Below, piece after piece: positions 9,833 through 18,621 of a DNA stretch of 64,000 nucleotides. The notes under the pieces were generated by a model that searched no databases, had not been told where the DNA came from, and saw nothing but the letters and a program-made list of their open reading frames with translations. Origin of the DNA: Primorskyibacter aestuariivivens (lineage in GTDB: Bacteria; Pseudomonadota; Alphaproteobacteria; Rhodobacterales; Rhodobacteraceae). The DNA lies in the NCBI RefSeq assembly GCF_028023675.1, contig NZ_JAQIOZ010000007.1:62001-126000 (forward strand), in the 5' to 3' direction. The stretch's first letter is position 1; each line of letters starts with the position of its first letter. Made by a program: the position numbers and the translations under genes.

Positions 9833-10022
9833 ACCACGCGCAGTTGGTATGCCCGAACCCCCGGCGGAGCAGGTGAACCTTGTGTGTTTTCACAGTATTC
9901 GTGTGATTTTCACCGGCCCGCCAGCGGCGCATACCGCTCCGTCCTGCCCCCCCTTGGCAGGGCGGAGCCCTAAAACCGACGCACAATCCGACCTATATCT
10001 GAGAAAACGAAAGGACCACACC

Positions 10023-10508
10023 ATGCCGACCACAAGACGCCAGATCATCGCCAGCGGGCTCGCGTCTGCAGCGCTGGTCCTGCCAGCCTTGCCCCGCCGG
10101 ACCCAGGCCGCCACCGGCAATTTCGAGGTCACCCGGACCGAGGCCGAATGGCGCGCCATGCTGACCGATCTGCAATATGCGGTGATGCGCGAGGAAGACA
10201 CCGAACGCGCCTTTACGTCGCCCCTGCACGATCTCAAGACACCGGGCATGTATCATTGCCGCGGCTGCGACCTGCCGCTCTACAGTTCGAAACACAAGTT
10301 TGACAGCGGCACCGGCTGGCCCAGTTTCTGGAAAGCCCAGAGCAACGCGATCCGCACCAAACCCGACCGGTCATTCTTTGTGACCCGCACCGAATGCCAT
10401 TGCCGCCGCTGCGGCTCGCATCTGGGCCATATCTTCGACGACGGCCCCGAGCCCACGGGCAAACGGCATTGCATCAACGGGGTGTCTCTGGTGTTCCGGG
10501 CGGCGTGA
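10023..10508 (+). CDS. msrB: Tat-exported peptide-methionine (R)-S-oxide reductase MsrB
   Basis: A 161-residue MsrB that reduces methionine-R-sulfoxide in proteins. The N-terminus has a twin-arginine signal (TTRRQIIASG, hydrophobic stretch, cleavage near TQA), placing the enzyme in the periplasm. The four zinc cysteines are C79/C82 and C127/C130. The catalytic cysteine is C150 in GKRHCINGVSL. An extra Cys at 125 is visible. ATG 10023 has AAAGGA upstream. It is the fourth gene of the sigma/anti-sigma/FAS1 block, about 190 nt after the FAS1 gene, so it probably has its own promoter. The context suggests repair of oxidised exported proteins. A strong terminator follows. Confidence 0.95.
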   Translation: MPTTRRQIIASGLASAALVLPALPRRTQAATGNFEVTRTEAEWRAMLTDLQYAVMREEDTERAFTSPLHDLKTPGMYHCRGCDLPLYSSKHKFDSGTGWPSFWKAQSNAIRTKPDRSFFVTRTECHCRRCGSHLGHIFDDGPEPTGKRHCINGVSLVFRAA

Positions 10509-10527
10509 CCTGCACGGGTGACCCATT

Positions 10528-10559
10528 AAAAAGGCGGCCCTTTTCGGGGCCGCTTTTTT
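10528..10559. terminator. Bidirectional terminator between msrB and the J-domain gene
   Basis: A 7-bp GC stem (GCGGCCC at 10534-10540 pairing with 10547-10553) flanked by A residues before it and six T residues after it. It can therefore terminate both msrB (plus) and the convergent J-domain gene (minus, stop at 10588). Confidence 0.85.
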
Positions 10560-10587
10560 GTCGAATCCAAATGGCTGGCTGAGCGCC

Positions 10588-11220
10588 TCAGCCGTCCGGG
10601 AAACTGCGGCTGTCCTTGACCTGTTCCCAGGCCCACATGACCTCGTTCAGCTGCTCTTCCTGGCTGCGGTCGCCGCCGTTCATATCCGGGTGCAGCACCT
10701 TGATCAGCGCCTTGTAGGCCTTGCGGATCTCTTTCTTGTTCCAGGTTTCCTTGGCTTCAAGAATCTCGATCGCCCGACGCTCGGTCGGCGGCAGACGCCG
10801 ACCGCTGCCCCCGGCATTGCGCCCCGGGTTGCGCGTGGCATTGTCGCCCAGAACCTGGTGCGGGTCTTCGATGCCCAGCCGCGCCCAGGCGCGCGCCTCG
10901 GGGTCGCGGAAATCCTTGGTTGTGCGTTCCCAGACCTTGTCCTTGGACTGCTGCGCATTGATCTCGGCCTCGGTCGTGCCGTCGAAGAAATTCCATTTCA
11001 GGTTATATTCCCGGATATGCTCCTTGCAGAACCAGAAATAGTCATCCAGCACATCCGGCGCCTTGGGCGCGCGGTAGAGCCCTTTTTCCTCGCAGCCCTC
11101 ATGGTCGCAGACGCGGGTCGACGTCTCGGACGCCCCCGACATCCCGCGCCGTCCACGGGGATTTTTCTTTTTCGCGGATGACACCGACATATCAAAACCG
11201 AAGGGGTCTGGTTTACTCAT
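10588..11220 (-). CDS. J-domain (DnaJ-like) co-chaperone, BolA/CobS-linked family
   Basis: A 210-residue protein with a C-terminal J domain at about 145-205, including the invariant HPD at 177-179 (KVLHPDMNGGD). Its N-terminal half carries a Cys pair and His/Cys positions (CDHEGCEEKG, FCKEH) suggesting a small metal-binding segment. J domains stimulate the ATPase of DnaK-type chaperones, so this is a specialised co-chaperone rather than canonical DnaJ, which has the J domain at the N-terminus plus zinc repeats. It is divergent from bolA (76-nt gap). As I recall, bolA/J-protein/cobS/cobT neighbourhoods recur in Alphaproteobacteria. Confidence 0.9.
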   Translation of the reverse strand: MSKPDPFGFDMSVSSAKKKNPRGRRGMSGASETSTRVCDHEGCEEKGLYRAPKAPDVLDDYFWFCKEHIREYNLKWNFFDGTTEAEINAQQSKDKVWERTTKDFRDPEARAWARLGIEDPHQVLGDNATRNPGRNAGGSGRRLPPTERRAIEILEAKETWNKKEIRKAYKALIKVLHPDMNGGDRSQEEQLNEVMWAWEQVKDSRSFPDG

Positions 11221-11295
11221 CGCTCACACCTTTTCGACTCGGACGTGGCAGTTTAGACAATTGAGCAACAAGCGAAAGGGGCAGGGAGAAAATTC

Positions 11296-11556
11296 ATGAC
11301 CAGAACAGAGAAAATCCGCGCAAAGCTTGAAGCGGCCTTTGAACCCACCGAACTGGTGGTCGAGGATGAAAGCGAACGCCATCGCGGCCATGCCGGGTAT
11401 CAGGAAGGCGGAGAGAGCCACTTCAAAGTGCGGCTGCGCTCCGATGCCTTTGCAGGCCAGTCCCGCATCGCCCGCCACCGCGCGGTGCACGCGGCGCTGG
11501 GGGCGGAGCTGGTGAGCGCCATTCACGCCCTGTCGCTGGATCTGGATACGCCGTGA
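11296..11556 (+). CDS. bolA: BolA family protein
   Basis: An 86-residue BolA-like protein with the family's helix-turn-helix-like alpha/beta fold. ESHFKVRLRSDAFAGQSRIARHRAVHAAL holds the conserved His and the core RH-x-x-VHAAL segment, near residues 41-68. BolA proteins partner monothiol glutaredoxins in Fe-S/iron handling, and some act as regulators. The start is ATG 11296 with CAGGGAG upstream. No cysteine occurs at the site where BolA2-type members sometimes have one. Confidence 0.92.
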   Translation: MTRTEKIRAKLEAAFEPTELVVEDESERHRGHAGYQEGGESHFKVRLRSDAFAGQSRIARHRAVHAALGAELVSAIHALSLDLDTP

Positions 11557-11575
11557 GACCTTGCGCTCACGCGGG

Positions 11576-12076
11576 TCAGGTTTTTGTCTGGTCCTCAGCC
11601 GCGTCCTTACCTTCGGTGGCCGTCGGCTGATCCGCGTCTTCCGCCTCGGGGGCATTCTCTGCGGTGTCCTCGCCCGGCATGTCGTCTTCGGCAACCGTGC
11701 CCTCGGCATCCGCCCATTCGGCATCCGCCGTATCCCCTTCGGGTGCCCGGCTGTCTTTCTCGGCCAGCGCCCGTGCCGCATCCAGCACCGGGATTTCCTT
11801 GGGCGGGTCGAGCAGGCGCGGCTCGTAGGCCTCGGCCTCGTCGAGACGCGGGCGGCGGAACACCAGCATGTTGCGATAGACCGTGGTGCGGCCCGAGAGA
11901 CCTTGACGTTCTTCGCTGGGCAGCGTCTCGGCGCGCAGGTAATCCCAGCCCTCGGCCCCCATGTCGTTCATCAGAACTTCGAGCGCATGGGCAAAGCGCC
12001 CCTCTGGCCCTTTGACCCCACGTGCCTTGATCCCCCGGTCCGGGGCCGGCACCACCTTGTATTCATACCGTGTCAT
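11576..12076 (-). CDS. DUF4177-like protein with acidic C-terminal tail
   Basis: A 166-residue protein. Residues 1-75 resemble the small DUF4177 family (MTRYEYKVVPAP..., LMNDMGAEGWDYLRAE). Residues 95-166 form a low-complexity tail very rich in Glu, Asp and Ala that is probably disordered. No signal peptide or membrane segment is visible. The function is unknown. It is convergent with bolA with a 19-nt gap. The ribosome-binding site is weak. Confidence 0.75.
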   Translation of the reverse strand: MTRYEYKVVPAPDRGIKARGVKGPEGRFAHALEVLMNDMGAEGWDYLRAETLPSEERQGLSGRTTVYRNMLVFRRPRLDEAEAYEPRLLDPPKEIPVLDAARALAEKDSRAPEGDTADAEWADAEGTVAEDDMPGEDTAENAPEAEDADQPTATEGKDAAEDQTKT

Positions 12077-12102
12077 GACGGGTCAGAACCACAAAACCGC
12101 GC

Positions 12103-12435
12103 TTACTGCAATCCCCGTGCGTGGCCGCGGGAATTCGCCTCGTCCCACATGCGCATGGCGCGCCGTCTTTGCCACAACCTGAGCGAAAGGCCGGAAAATC
12201 CAATGACGATCCAGCTGGCCTGGATCATCGCCGAGGCAAGATTGAAGTCCCCCGCAAGGCTGATCAGCACAAGGCTTGCCGCCAGGATATTGACCACGGA
12301 ATAGGTGATCCCGCTGCCATCAAGTACTTCCAGCTGTAGTGCTGCAAAGCCGCCGATGTAAAAGAAAAAACCAAGGACGCCAATCATTCTTAAAGCGTCG
12401 TCGGTGATGCCGATTTGAGAAATAAACTCAAACAT
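12103..12435 (-). CDS. CBU_0592-like small membrane protein (copy 1)
   Basis: A 110-residue protein with three hydrophobic helices at about 14-32, 40-57 and 67-86 and a basic, partly charged C-terminus. The segments YIGGFAALQLEVLDG and LISLAGDFNLASAMIQASWIVIG match its neighbour at 12591 closely, so the two are paralogs. The CBU_0592-like family name is from memory. The function is unknown. ATG 12435 has GGAG about 9 nt upstream and is preferred to the TTG at 12447. The pair may form a transcription unit, with 155 nt between them. Confidence 0.75.
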   Translation of the reverse strand: MFEFISQIGITDDALRMIGVLGFFFYIGGFAALQLEVLDGSGITYSVVNILAASLVLISLAGDFNLASAMIQASWIVIGFSGLSLRLWQRRRAMRMWDEANSRGHARGLQ

Positions 12436-12590
12436 CTCGTGCTCCAAAATATGTTATCTCGCAGCCGAAAAATACGTTGGCTGTCTGGCCGATCACGTCC
12501 TGTATGCGGGCGGATACATAAAAAGGTTAACAGATCGTTGCTTTTGCGAAAATGCTGGAATACCTCACTCTGTGAGCAACCTCACACCGG

Positions 12591-12866
12591 TCAGCGCCCC
12601 CGCACCCCAAGACGCAGTCCCAGCCCGACAATCCCGATCACCACCCATGACACCTGGATCAGGGCAGAGGCGAGGTTGAAATCGTGGATCAGCGAGATCA
12701 ACACAAGCGCCGCAGCCGCGATATTAAGCAGCGTATACGGCGCCCCATTGCCGTCGATCAGCCGCAGTTGCAGCGCGGCGAAGGTGCCGATGTAAAGCAG
12801 GAAGCCACAGACCCCGAGGGCGCGAAACATGCCCTGAAAATCGAGCGACAGAGTAACCGAATCCAC
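12591..12866 (-). CDS. CBU_0592-like small membrane protein (copy 2)
   Basis: A 91-residue protein with three membrane helices, paralogous to the adjacent gene. Shared blocks are LLYIGTFAALQLRLIDG, NIAAAALVLISLIHDFNLASALIQVSWVVIG and a terminal LRL-x-x-R. It lacks the 20-residue charged tail of copy 1. The start is GTG 12866, supported by AAGGG at good spacing. The role is unknown. The Asp-Phe-Asn-Leu-Ala-Ser motif kept in both copies at the start of helix 3 may be functional. Confidence 0.72.
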   Translation of the reverse strand: MDSVTLSLDFQGMFRALGVCGFLLYIGTFAALQLRLIDGNGAPYTLLNIAAAALVLISLIHDFNLASALIQVSWVVIGIVGLGLRLGVRGR

Positions 12867-12987
12867 GAGACACCCTTATGACATCGGGCGAAGTGTTGCG
12901 CCGCAAGCCGGGTGTGGCAAGACTCATGGCGCATTTTGCAACCCACGGGATTTGTTGGGGAAAGCGGCTCACCCGGACGGGGCGGCG

Positions 12988-14552
12988 TTACCCGCTTTGA
13001 GCGTCGCGCCGCTCGGTGATCATCGCCCATTGCCCGTCCGATATGGCCAGGTACTGCGTCGCCCCGGCTGCTTCAAACACCTCCCGCGCCGCCCGCACAT
13101 TCGCCTCTGCCTGATCTAGATGCGTCGCATCGCCGGTCTTGCCAAAAAACGCGATCTCAATATTGCAGAGGTTGCCTTGCGTGAAGGCCCATTGCAGCGG
13201 CACCCGGTCGCGCGTGCGCTCCTCCAGCGCGTCGCGATAGGCGGCAACGGCCTCTTCCAGCCGCGTGGTGCCGGTTTCGCGTTCCCCGAGGGTTTGGAGC
13301 GCAGTGCCCAAATTGTTTTGCGTTGTGGCCCAGGTTTCCCAATCGGTTTCCCGTGGCGTAAGTGCCAAGATGTCGCGAAATCGTGAGACGGCCTCGACCA
13401 GCTTGGAAGCGCCCGCATCACTGCTCTGTCGTTCCCCCGATTGGCAAAGGGTTTTGGCCAAGTTGCCCAGCAATGGAATGCGCTGCTCTGCCGCGACGTC
13501 GTCGGGCAAAACGGCCAAAGCGTCCCGTAGCATCTGCTCGGCAAAGACCGACCCGTCCCCGGCATAGCGCGCGCCATGGTCATAGAGGACTTCATACAAT
13601 CGCCCACGTAGCATGGCAGGTGCCATCACATCTACGCTTCGGAAGCTGTCCGCCACTGCGGACAGGATGTGAAACGCTTTTTCAACCCGACCAATGAGAA
13701 GCGCGTTATTCGCCAGCGTGATCTTGGTATTGGCGGCGATTGCCGTTTCGGCGATATCGGCGGCGGACAGAAGCTCATGCACCTGCTCAAATGCACCATC
13801 CGCCGCCGCTCTTTCCGCCGCTGCCTTGATCCGCGCAATCTCGGCCACATTCTCATCCAGCGCGGCAATCTGCTGTTTCAATGCGCGGTAGTCCTTGGCC
13901 TTTTCTTCGAGCTCTGCGCGCAATGCGTCGTCAGCCAGGTCATAGATCCCGTCGATTTCAAAGCGCAGCGCCAGCGTTTCCATCTGGTCCCGGGGTAGGC
14001 GGGACAGTTGGGTCAACGCCTGCGAGAGACTGCCGAACTCGGAGAGGATGAGGTCGAGCTTGCCCTGCACCTCTGCAAATTGCAGCAACACCGCCTGCTG
14101 AAATGCCGGAGCCAACACTTAGGCAAATTCCGGGGCGTCCAGAACCTCTTGCAGCAAGCCTCCGACATCACGACGAAAGGCGGTTTCATAGGCGGCGGTT
14201 TCGTAATCTGCCTGCGCGCCTTTTGCTCGACGGTACAGGTGGGCGGTCAGAGCCTCTGCATCGCGTTCCGCGACATCACGTCCGCCGGGGTCGGCGCGGC
14301 AAAACTGATCATGTCGGGCAGGTGATAACGCGAATCGTTCGCGTCGGTGTTGCGGGTCAAGGCGCGGAGCCGGTCGGCGATGTGGGCCTGAAGAGTGACC
14401 AGCCCGTCAGAGCGTTTTCGGCTCACTTCTTTCCACGACAGCATGCCGCCGATCATCGACGCCGCACCGCCGGTCACCGTGTCTGCTGCAAGAAGCCCGC
14501 CACCGCAGACCAGCACATTTGCTGCATGTGCGATTTTTGTATCGCCCGCCAT
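12988..14552 (-). pseudogene. Broken TPR-repeat protein gene (frameshift plus nonsense codon)
   Basis: Read from ATG 14552 (good AAGGCGGG site), the frame encodes a small hydrophobic N-terminus (VLVCGGGLLAAD, GGAASMIGGMLSW) and runs to a stop at 14247. The coding signal continues in another frame from about 14271 (AERDAEALTAHLYRRA..., ending ...LDAPEFA) and meets TAA at 14119-14121. It resumes in the same frame with VLAPAFQQAVLLQFAEV and a 376-codon run carrying TPR-like helical pairs (WATTQNNLGTALQTLGERE) to 12988. A one-base loss near 14271-14275 and a single GAA-to-TAA change would explain both breaks. Translation could restart at GTG 14118. Sequencing errors are an alternative explanation. 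Confidence 0.7.
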
Positions 14553-14653
14553 CTGCCCGCCTTACCCGTTTCGCCATGACGTTAACGCGCGTCACGGGGC
14601 GTGGCAATGCAAGGGTAACGGTGCGCAATGACTGCGCGCCCTACGAGCGCCGT

Positions 14654-14677
14654 GTAGGGTGGGCAGTCCTGCCCACC
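14654..14677 (-). repeat. Post-stop palindromic repeat, copy 1 (after gatB)
   Basis: Perfect 8-bp arms GGTGGGCA / TGCCCACC around a 4-nt loop, followed on the minus strand by CTAC. It begins 8 nt beyond the gatB stop. It is the same element, in the same orientation relative to the upstream gene, as those at 32109, 52853 and 55560. Confidence 0.85.
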
Positions 14678-14684
14678 GCGCCCG

Positions 14685-16196
14685 TTACAACCCCAGCTTG
14701 GCGCTGACGATCTCGTTCACCGCCTTGGGGTTGGCCTTGCCGCCGGTGGCTTTCATCACCTGTCCCACGAACCAGCCCGCAAGCTTGGGGTTGGCCTTGG
14801 CCTTTTCGACCTGTGCCGGGTTGTCGGCGATGACCTGGTCCACCGCAGCCTCGATCGCGCCGGTATCGGTGACCTGTTTCATGCCGCGTGCCTCGACGAT
14901 CTCTGCCGGGTCGCCGCCCTCGGTATAGACGATCTCAAAGAGGTCCTTGGCGATCTTGCCCGAGATATCGCCCTTTTGGATCAACGTGATCACGCCGCCC
15001 AGTTGTTCGGGGCTGACCGGGCAGTCGCGCAGATCGCGGTCGTCCTTCTTGAGCCGACCGAAGAGCTCGTTGATCACCCAGTTGGCGGCCATCTTGCCGT
15101 CGCGCCCCTCGGCCACTTTCTCGAAATAATCGGCGGACACGGTCTCCGCGGTCAGCACCGAGGCGTCGTAATCCGACAGGCCGAAATCCTTGATAAAGCG
15201 TGCTTTCTTCTGGTCAGGCAGTTCCGGCAGGTTGGCGGCGATGTCATCGACCCAAGCCTGTTCGATCTCCAGCGGAAGCAGGTCGGGATCGGGGAAGTAG
15301 CGGTAATCATGCGCCTCTTCCTTGGACCGCATCGAGCGCGTCTCGCCCTTGTCCGGATCGTAAAGCCGGGTTTCCTGATCGACCGAGCCACCGTTTTCCA
15401 GGATGGCGATCTGGCGGCGGGCCTCGTAATCAATGGCCTGCTGGATGAAGCGCATGGAGTTCATGTTCTTGATCTCGCAGCGGGTGCCCAGATGCGAGAA
15501 ATCCTGCGTTTCCTGGTATTTCTCATAGGCCCCGGGGCGGCAGACCGACACGTTCACGTCGGCGCGCAGGTTGCCGTTTTGCATATTGCCATCGCAAGTG
15601 CCCAGATATTGCAGGATCTGGCGCAGCTTGACCACATAGGCCGCCGCTTCCTCGGGCCCGCGAATGTCGGGGCGGCTGACAATCTCCATCAGCGCCACAC
15701 CGGTGCGGTTGAGGTCGACAAAGGACATGTTCGGGTCCATGTCATGGATGGATTTGCCTGCGTCCTGCTCCACATGGATGCGCTCGATCCGCACATTGCG
15801 CGCGGTGCCGTCGCCCATTTCCACCAGCACCTCGCCTTCGCCCACCAGCGGTTCATAGAGCTGGGAAATCTGGTAGCCCTGCGGCAGGTCGGGATAGAAG
15901 TAATTCTTGCGGTCAAAGGCGGATTTCAGGTTGATCTCGGCCTTGAGCCCCAGACCGGTGCGCACGGCCTGTTCGATGCAGTATTCGTTGACCACCGGCA
16001 GCATGCCGGGCATGGCGGCGTCCACAAAGGCCACGTTGGCATTGGGCTCTGCGCCGAACTTGGTCGATGCGCCGGAAAACAGCTTGGCCTGGCTTGAGAC
16101 CTGCGCATGGACCTCCATGCCGATCACCAGTTCCCAATCATGCTTGGCCCCGGCAATCACCTTGGGTTTCGGGGTCTCGTAAGTAAGGTCCAGCAT
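14685..16196 (-). CDS. gatB: Aspartyl/glutamyl-tRNA amidotransferase subunit B
   Basis: GatB, the tRNA-binding kinase subunit of the GatCAB amidotransferase. It phosphorylates and amidates mischarged Glu-tRNA(Gln) or Asp-tRNA(Asn). The 503 residues show the family signature [12 protein letters not shown] near residue 20, [14 protein letters not shown], and the C-terminal YqeY-like/tail domain ([22 protein letters not shown]). Subunits A and C are not in the window, which is common. ATG 16196 has GGAG upstream. The longer open frame to 16361 has no family similarity. It follows the unknown 418-aa gene on the same strand with 64 nt between. Confidence 0.97.
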   Translation of the reverse strand: MLDLTYETPKPKVIAGAKHDWELVIGMEVHAQVSSQAKLFSGASTKFGAEPNANVAFVDAAMPGMLPVVNEYCIEQAVRTGLGLKAEINLKSAFDRKNYFYPDLPQGYQISQLYEPLVGEGEVLVEMGDGTARNVRIERIHVEQDAGKSIHDMDPNMSFVDLNRTGVALMEIVSRPDIRGPEEAAAYVVKLRQILQYLGTCDGNMQNGNLRADVNVSVCRPGAYEKYQETQDFSHLGTRCEIKNMNSMRFIQQAIDYEARRQIAILENGGSVDQETRLYDPDKGETRSMRSKEEAHDYRYFPDPDLLPLEIEQAWVDDIAANLPELPDQKKARFIKDFGLSDYDASVLTAETVSADYFEKVAEGRDGKMAANWVINELFGRLKKDDRDLRDCPVSPEQLGGVITLIQKGDISGKIAKDLFEIVYTEGGDPAEIVEARGMKQVTDTGAIEAAVDQVIADNPAQVEKAKANPKLAGWFVGQVMKATGGKANPKAVNEIVSAKLGL

Positions 16197-16260
16197 GGCC
16201 GCGCTCCTGTCTGTCTTGTCCCGCGTTCTAGGGCAGCGACGACAGGGGGGCAAGAGGGCC

Positions 16261-17517
16261 TCAGGCCAGTTGCGCCAGTTCCTTGGAGAACACGCTGCAG
16301 ATCGTGTCCCAGGCCTGTTGCGTGCCGATCTCAAGCTCTTCCTCGCCGGCGGTGGCCGCATTGCCGGGCGTGGCGTAGCCCGAATCCATCAGCGCCCAGA
16401 CCCATGGGTGAACCTCGTGCATGTCGCTGCGCAGGATGCGGTCGCGGCGCTCCTGAAGCGCACGGCGCTGGGTCCGGTCCGGGCCGTCGCCGCGTTCACG
16501 TGCCAGCATGCGCGACAGGTACGCGGCCAGCATATTGGCAATATGCTGGGTGCCGCAGCGTGCCAGAATATCGTCGATCCCTTCGAGAAAGAAATCGGTG
16601 TCCAGAAAGGCAAAGCAGGCCCCGTCCTGAAGCGCGGCATCAAGATAGACCCAGGTGTAGCCGCCTGCGCTCCAGACATCTTCGGTCCGGGCGGCGGTGC
16701 GGCGGGCTTCGATCTCCAGCTTGTGATAGCTGCCGAACCAGCAGGGCAGAAGATGCAGGCCAAAGGCCCGCATATGGCCGGGCATGGTGGGGGCAAGGTC
16801 GATCAGGTCCTCGAAATCATCCACCACACGCTCATCCGCATCGGCCAGCCCGGCCAGAAGCGCGCAGCGTGTCGAAGCGACCAGCGGCGAGTCATGTTCA
16901 AGCGCACAGACCGGCGCCAGCAATTCGGCGGCCGTGCCAAAGGCCTCCTGAAACTGAGGAAGATAGGTTTTCGGGCTGCCGCGTTGCCAGCCCTGACGAT
17001 ACCAGGCCCAGCCCGCATCCATATAGGTCAGCGCCAGAACCGAGGCGCAGACCGGATTTGACCGGTGATCGCAGGTCGCCTCATCCAGCAGTGACAGCCC
17101 CTCGAACACCCGCGACCCGGCCACCAGCGCTCCGGCCTCGGACGCGCTGTAGAGCGCGCGGCTCAGGTCGGACCGTGCGCCTGCCGCCAGCAATTCGGCA
17201 AGCGGCGTGCCAGAGGCGGTGGTGTCACGGTCCTTGTCATGTTGCATGATCGACCCTGCCAAAAGATCGAGCCGGTCTTGCCGAAGATGGGTTCGCCCGG
17301 TGGCGATCAAATCCTTCGATTGGGACAGTTCTTCGGGATTTGTCACCAATGGGAGGCCAAGCTGATCGAGCAGCGAGGTGGAAAAGGCCGTTTCCCGGCC
17401 GCGCCCGGACCAGCCAAGCAGAGACGACTGCGGGCCGGGGAGAGGGGCATCGTCACCGGTCACACGCCGCAGGAGCGTGATGGCCGGTTCCGTGAAGGGT
17501 GAAACAATATTTTTCAT
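16261..17517 (-). CDS. Hypothetical protein, 418 aa
   Basis: I do not recognise a family. The 418 residues appear soluble and largely alpha-helical, without signal peptide or membrane segments. They are rich in Leu/Ala with scattered Trp and Cys ([35 protein letters not shown]). The helical periodicity suggests a solenoid-like or repeat-like fold but no clear TPR. ATG 17517 gives [18 protein letters not shown]. It has a weak AAAG upstream. It is divergent from the lytic transglycosylase and followed by gatB. The intact frame and ordinary codon use for this genome support a real gene. Function is open. Confidence 0.7.
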   Translation of the reverse strand: MKNIVSPFTEPAITLLRRVTGDDAPLPGPQSSLLGWSGRGRETAFSTSLLDQLGLPLVTNPEELSQSKDLIATGRTHLRQDRLDLLAGSIMQHDKDRDTTASGTPLAELLAAGARSDLSRALYSASEAGALVAGSRVFEGLSLLDEATCDHRSNPVCASVLALTYMDAGWAWYRQGWQRGSPKTYLPQFQEAFGTAAELLAPVCALEHDSPLVASTRCALLAGLADADERVVDDFEDLIDLAPTMPGHMRAFGLHLLPCWFGSYHKLEIEARRTAARTEDVWSAGGYTWVYLDAALQDGACFAFLDTDFFLEGIDDILARCGTQHIANMLAAYLSRMLARERGDGPDRTQRRALQERRDRILRSDMHEVHPWVWALMDSGYATPGNAATAGEEELEIGTQQAWDTICSVFSKELAQLA

Positions 17518-17676
17518 TGGCTTTCGCTAAAATTGGCAGTCTTTCGAAATAATCTGATGGGAGTTTGCGGCGGGAGGGCGGCAGGGGTCGGAAATTCTCA
17601 TGCGCGGGAGAGGTACTATGCGATGCTTTGCGGCAAGAGTTTGTTCTTTGTTTCCGGATCGGGCAGCATTGGGGCC

Positions 17677-18369
17677 ATGTGCAAAAGATTGTTGATAGCG
17701 GTTTTGATGTCTGTTGCGTCATTCGGGGCGGCGGAACAGGCGCCGGTTGACGTAAGGGAATCGGTGCGGTCTCAACTCGCCCCCGAGCAGTCCATGCGCC
17801 CGTCCATGCGGTTAGATGGGGTCCCTGCGACACGCTGGAACGCCCGTAGCGAGGCCGCGCTCTGGACACGGGCGATGTTGAGCGCGCTCAAAGGACATGC
17901 CAGCCCGCTGGTCGACAGCGTGCCCCGCGACATTGCGGAGTGGTGTCCCGGCTATGCGGGTAATTCGACTGCCGGGCGCGCGGCGTTCTGGGCCGGGTTC
18001 GCCTCGGCGCTGGCAAAACATGAAAGCACCTACCGGCCCGAAGCCGTGGGCGGCGGCGGACGCTGGTACGGGTTGTTGCAGATCCTGCCCGCCACGGCGC
18101 GCGGCTATGGCTGCCGGGCCGGGACCGGGGCGGCACTCAAACACGGGGTGGAGAACCTGTCCTGTGCGCTGCGGATCATGGCGGTGACCGTGCCGCGCGA
18201 CAACGCGGTGGCACTGCGTGACAGCCGCTGGCGCGGCGTGGCCGCGGATTGGGGGCCGTTGCGATCGGCCACCAAGCGCCGGGACATGGCGGCGTGGCTC
18301 AGATCACAGGACTATTGCCGGAAACAAGAGACAAGCCCACGCCCCAGGTTGCGCCCAGAGCGGTCCTGA
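17677..18369 (+). CDS. Exported lytic transglycosylase-like protein
   Basis: A peptidoglycan lytic transglycosylase-type enzyme (SLT/lysozyme-like fold). From ATG 17677 (230 aa) it opens with a signal peptide (KRLLIAVLMSVASFGAAE, cleavage near residue 19). The SLT core gives the catalytic Glu at E116 in KHESTYRPEA, then GRWYGLLQILPATARGYGC near 128-146. It should cleave the MurNAc-GlcNAc bond in the periplasm. Three cysteines in the domain may form disulfides. An in-frame ATG at 17623 has AGAGG upstream and would add 18 residues before the signal, so the start is uncertain. The C-terminus ends in basic, Pro/Arg-rich residues. Confidence 0.82.
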   Translation: MCKRLLIAVLMSVASFGAAEQAPVDVRESVRSQLAPEQSMRPSMRLDGVPATRWNARSEAALWTRAMLSALKGHASPLVDSVPRDIAEWCPGYAGNSTAGRAAFWAGFASALAKHESTYRPEAVGGGGRWYGLLQILPATARGYGCRAGTGAALKHGVENLSCALRIMAVTVPRDNAVALRDSRWRGVAADWGPLRSATKRRDMAAWLRSQDYCRKQETSPRPRLRPERS

Positions 18370-18373
18370 GCGG

Positions 18374-18590
18374 GCAAAAGTTTTCGAAAACTTTTGCAAA
18401 AATCTTGGAAGATTTTTGCGTCGTGGATGTCTCGGGGTATCCGGGAAGTCGCGGAGGGTGGGAAAGGGGGCGCTGCCCCCTCGGCCCAGGGGCGGTCTCC
18501 GCCCCTGCGGCCCGGAGATTGATCCACCGGATCAATCTCCGGGCGCGCCTCAGCCCCCAAGGTATTTTCAAACAGAAGAAGGGCAATCTG
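18374..18590. repeat. Multi-hairpin intergenic element
   Basis: Five perfect inverted repeats in a row between convergent genes. 18374-18397: arms GCAAAAGTTTTC. 18396-18419: arms GCAAAAATCTT, sharing two bases with the first. 18466-18480: arms GGGGGC. 18488-18506: arms AGGGGCGG. 18511-18543: 15-bp arms starting CCCGGAGATTGATCC. A tail CCCCCAAGGTATTTTCAAA then AGAAGAAG ends it at about 18580. No open frame fits. I recall similar G-rich palindromes with a GTATTT tail between genes in other Rhodobacterales. Confidence 0.8.
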
Positions 18591-18621
18591 CCATTTGCAG
18601 GCTTTGCCCCTCTCTTGCCGC

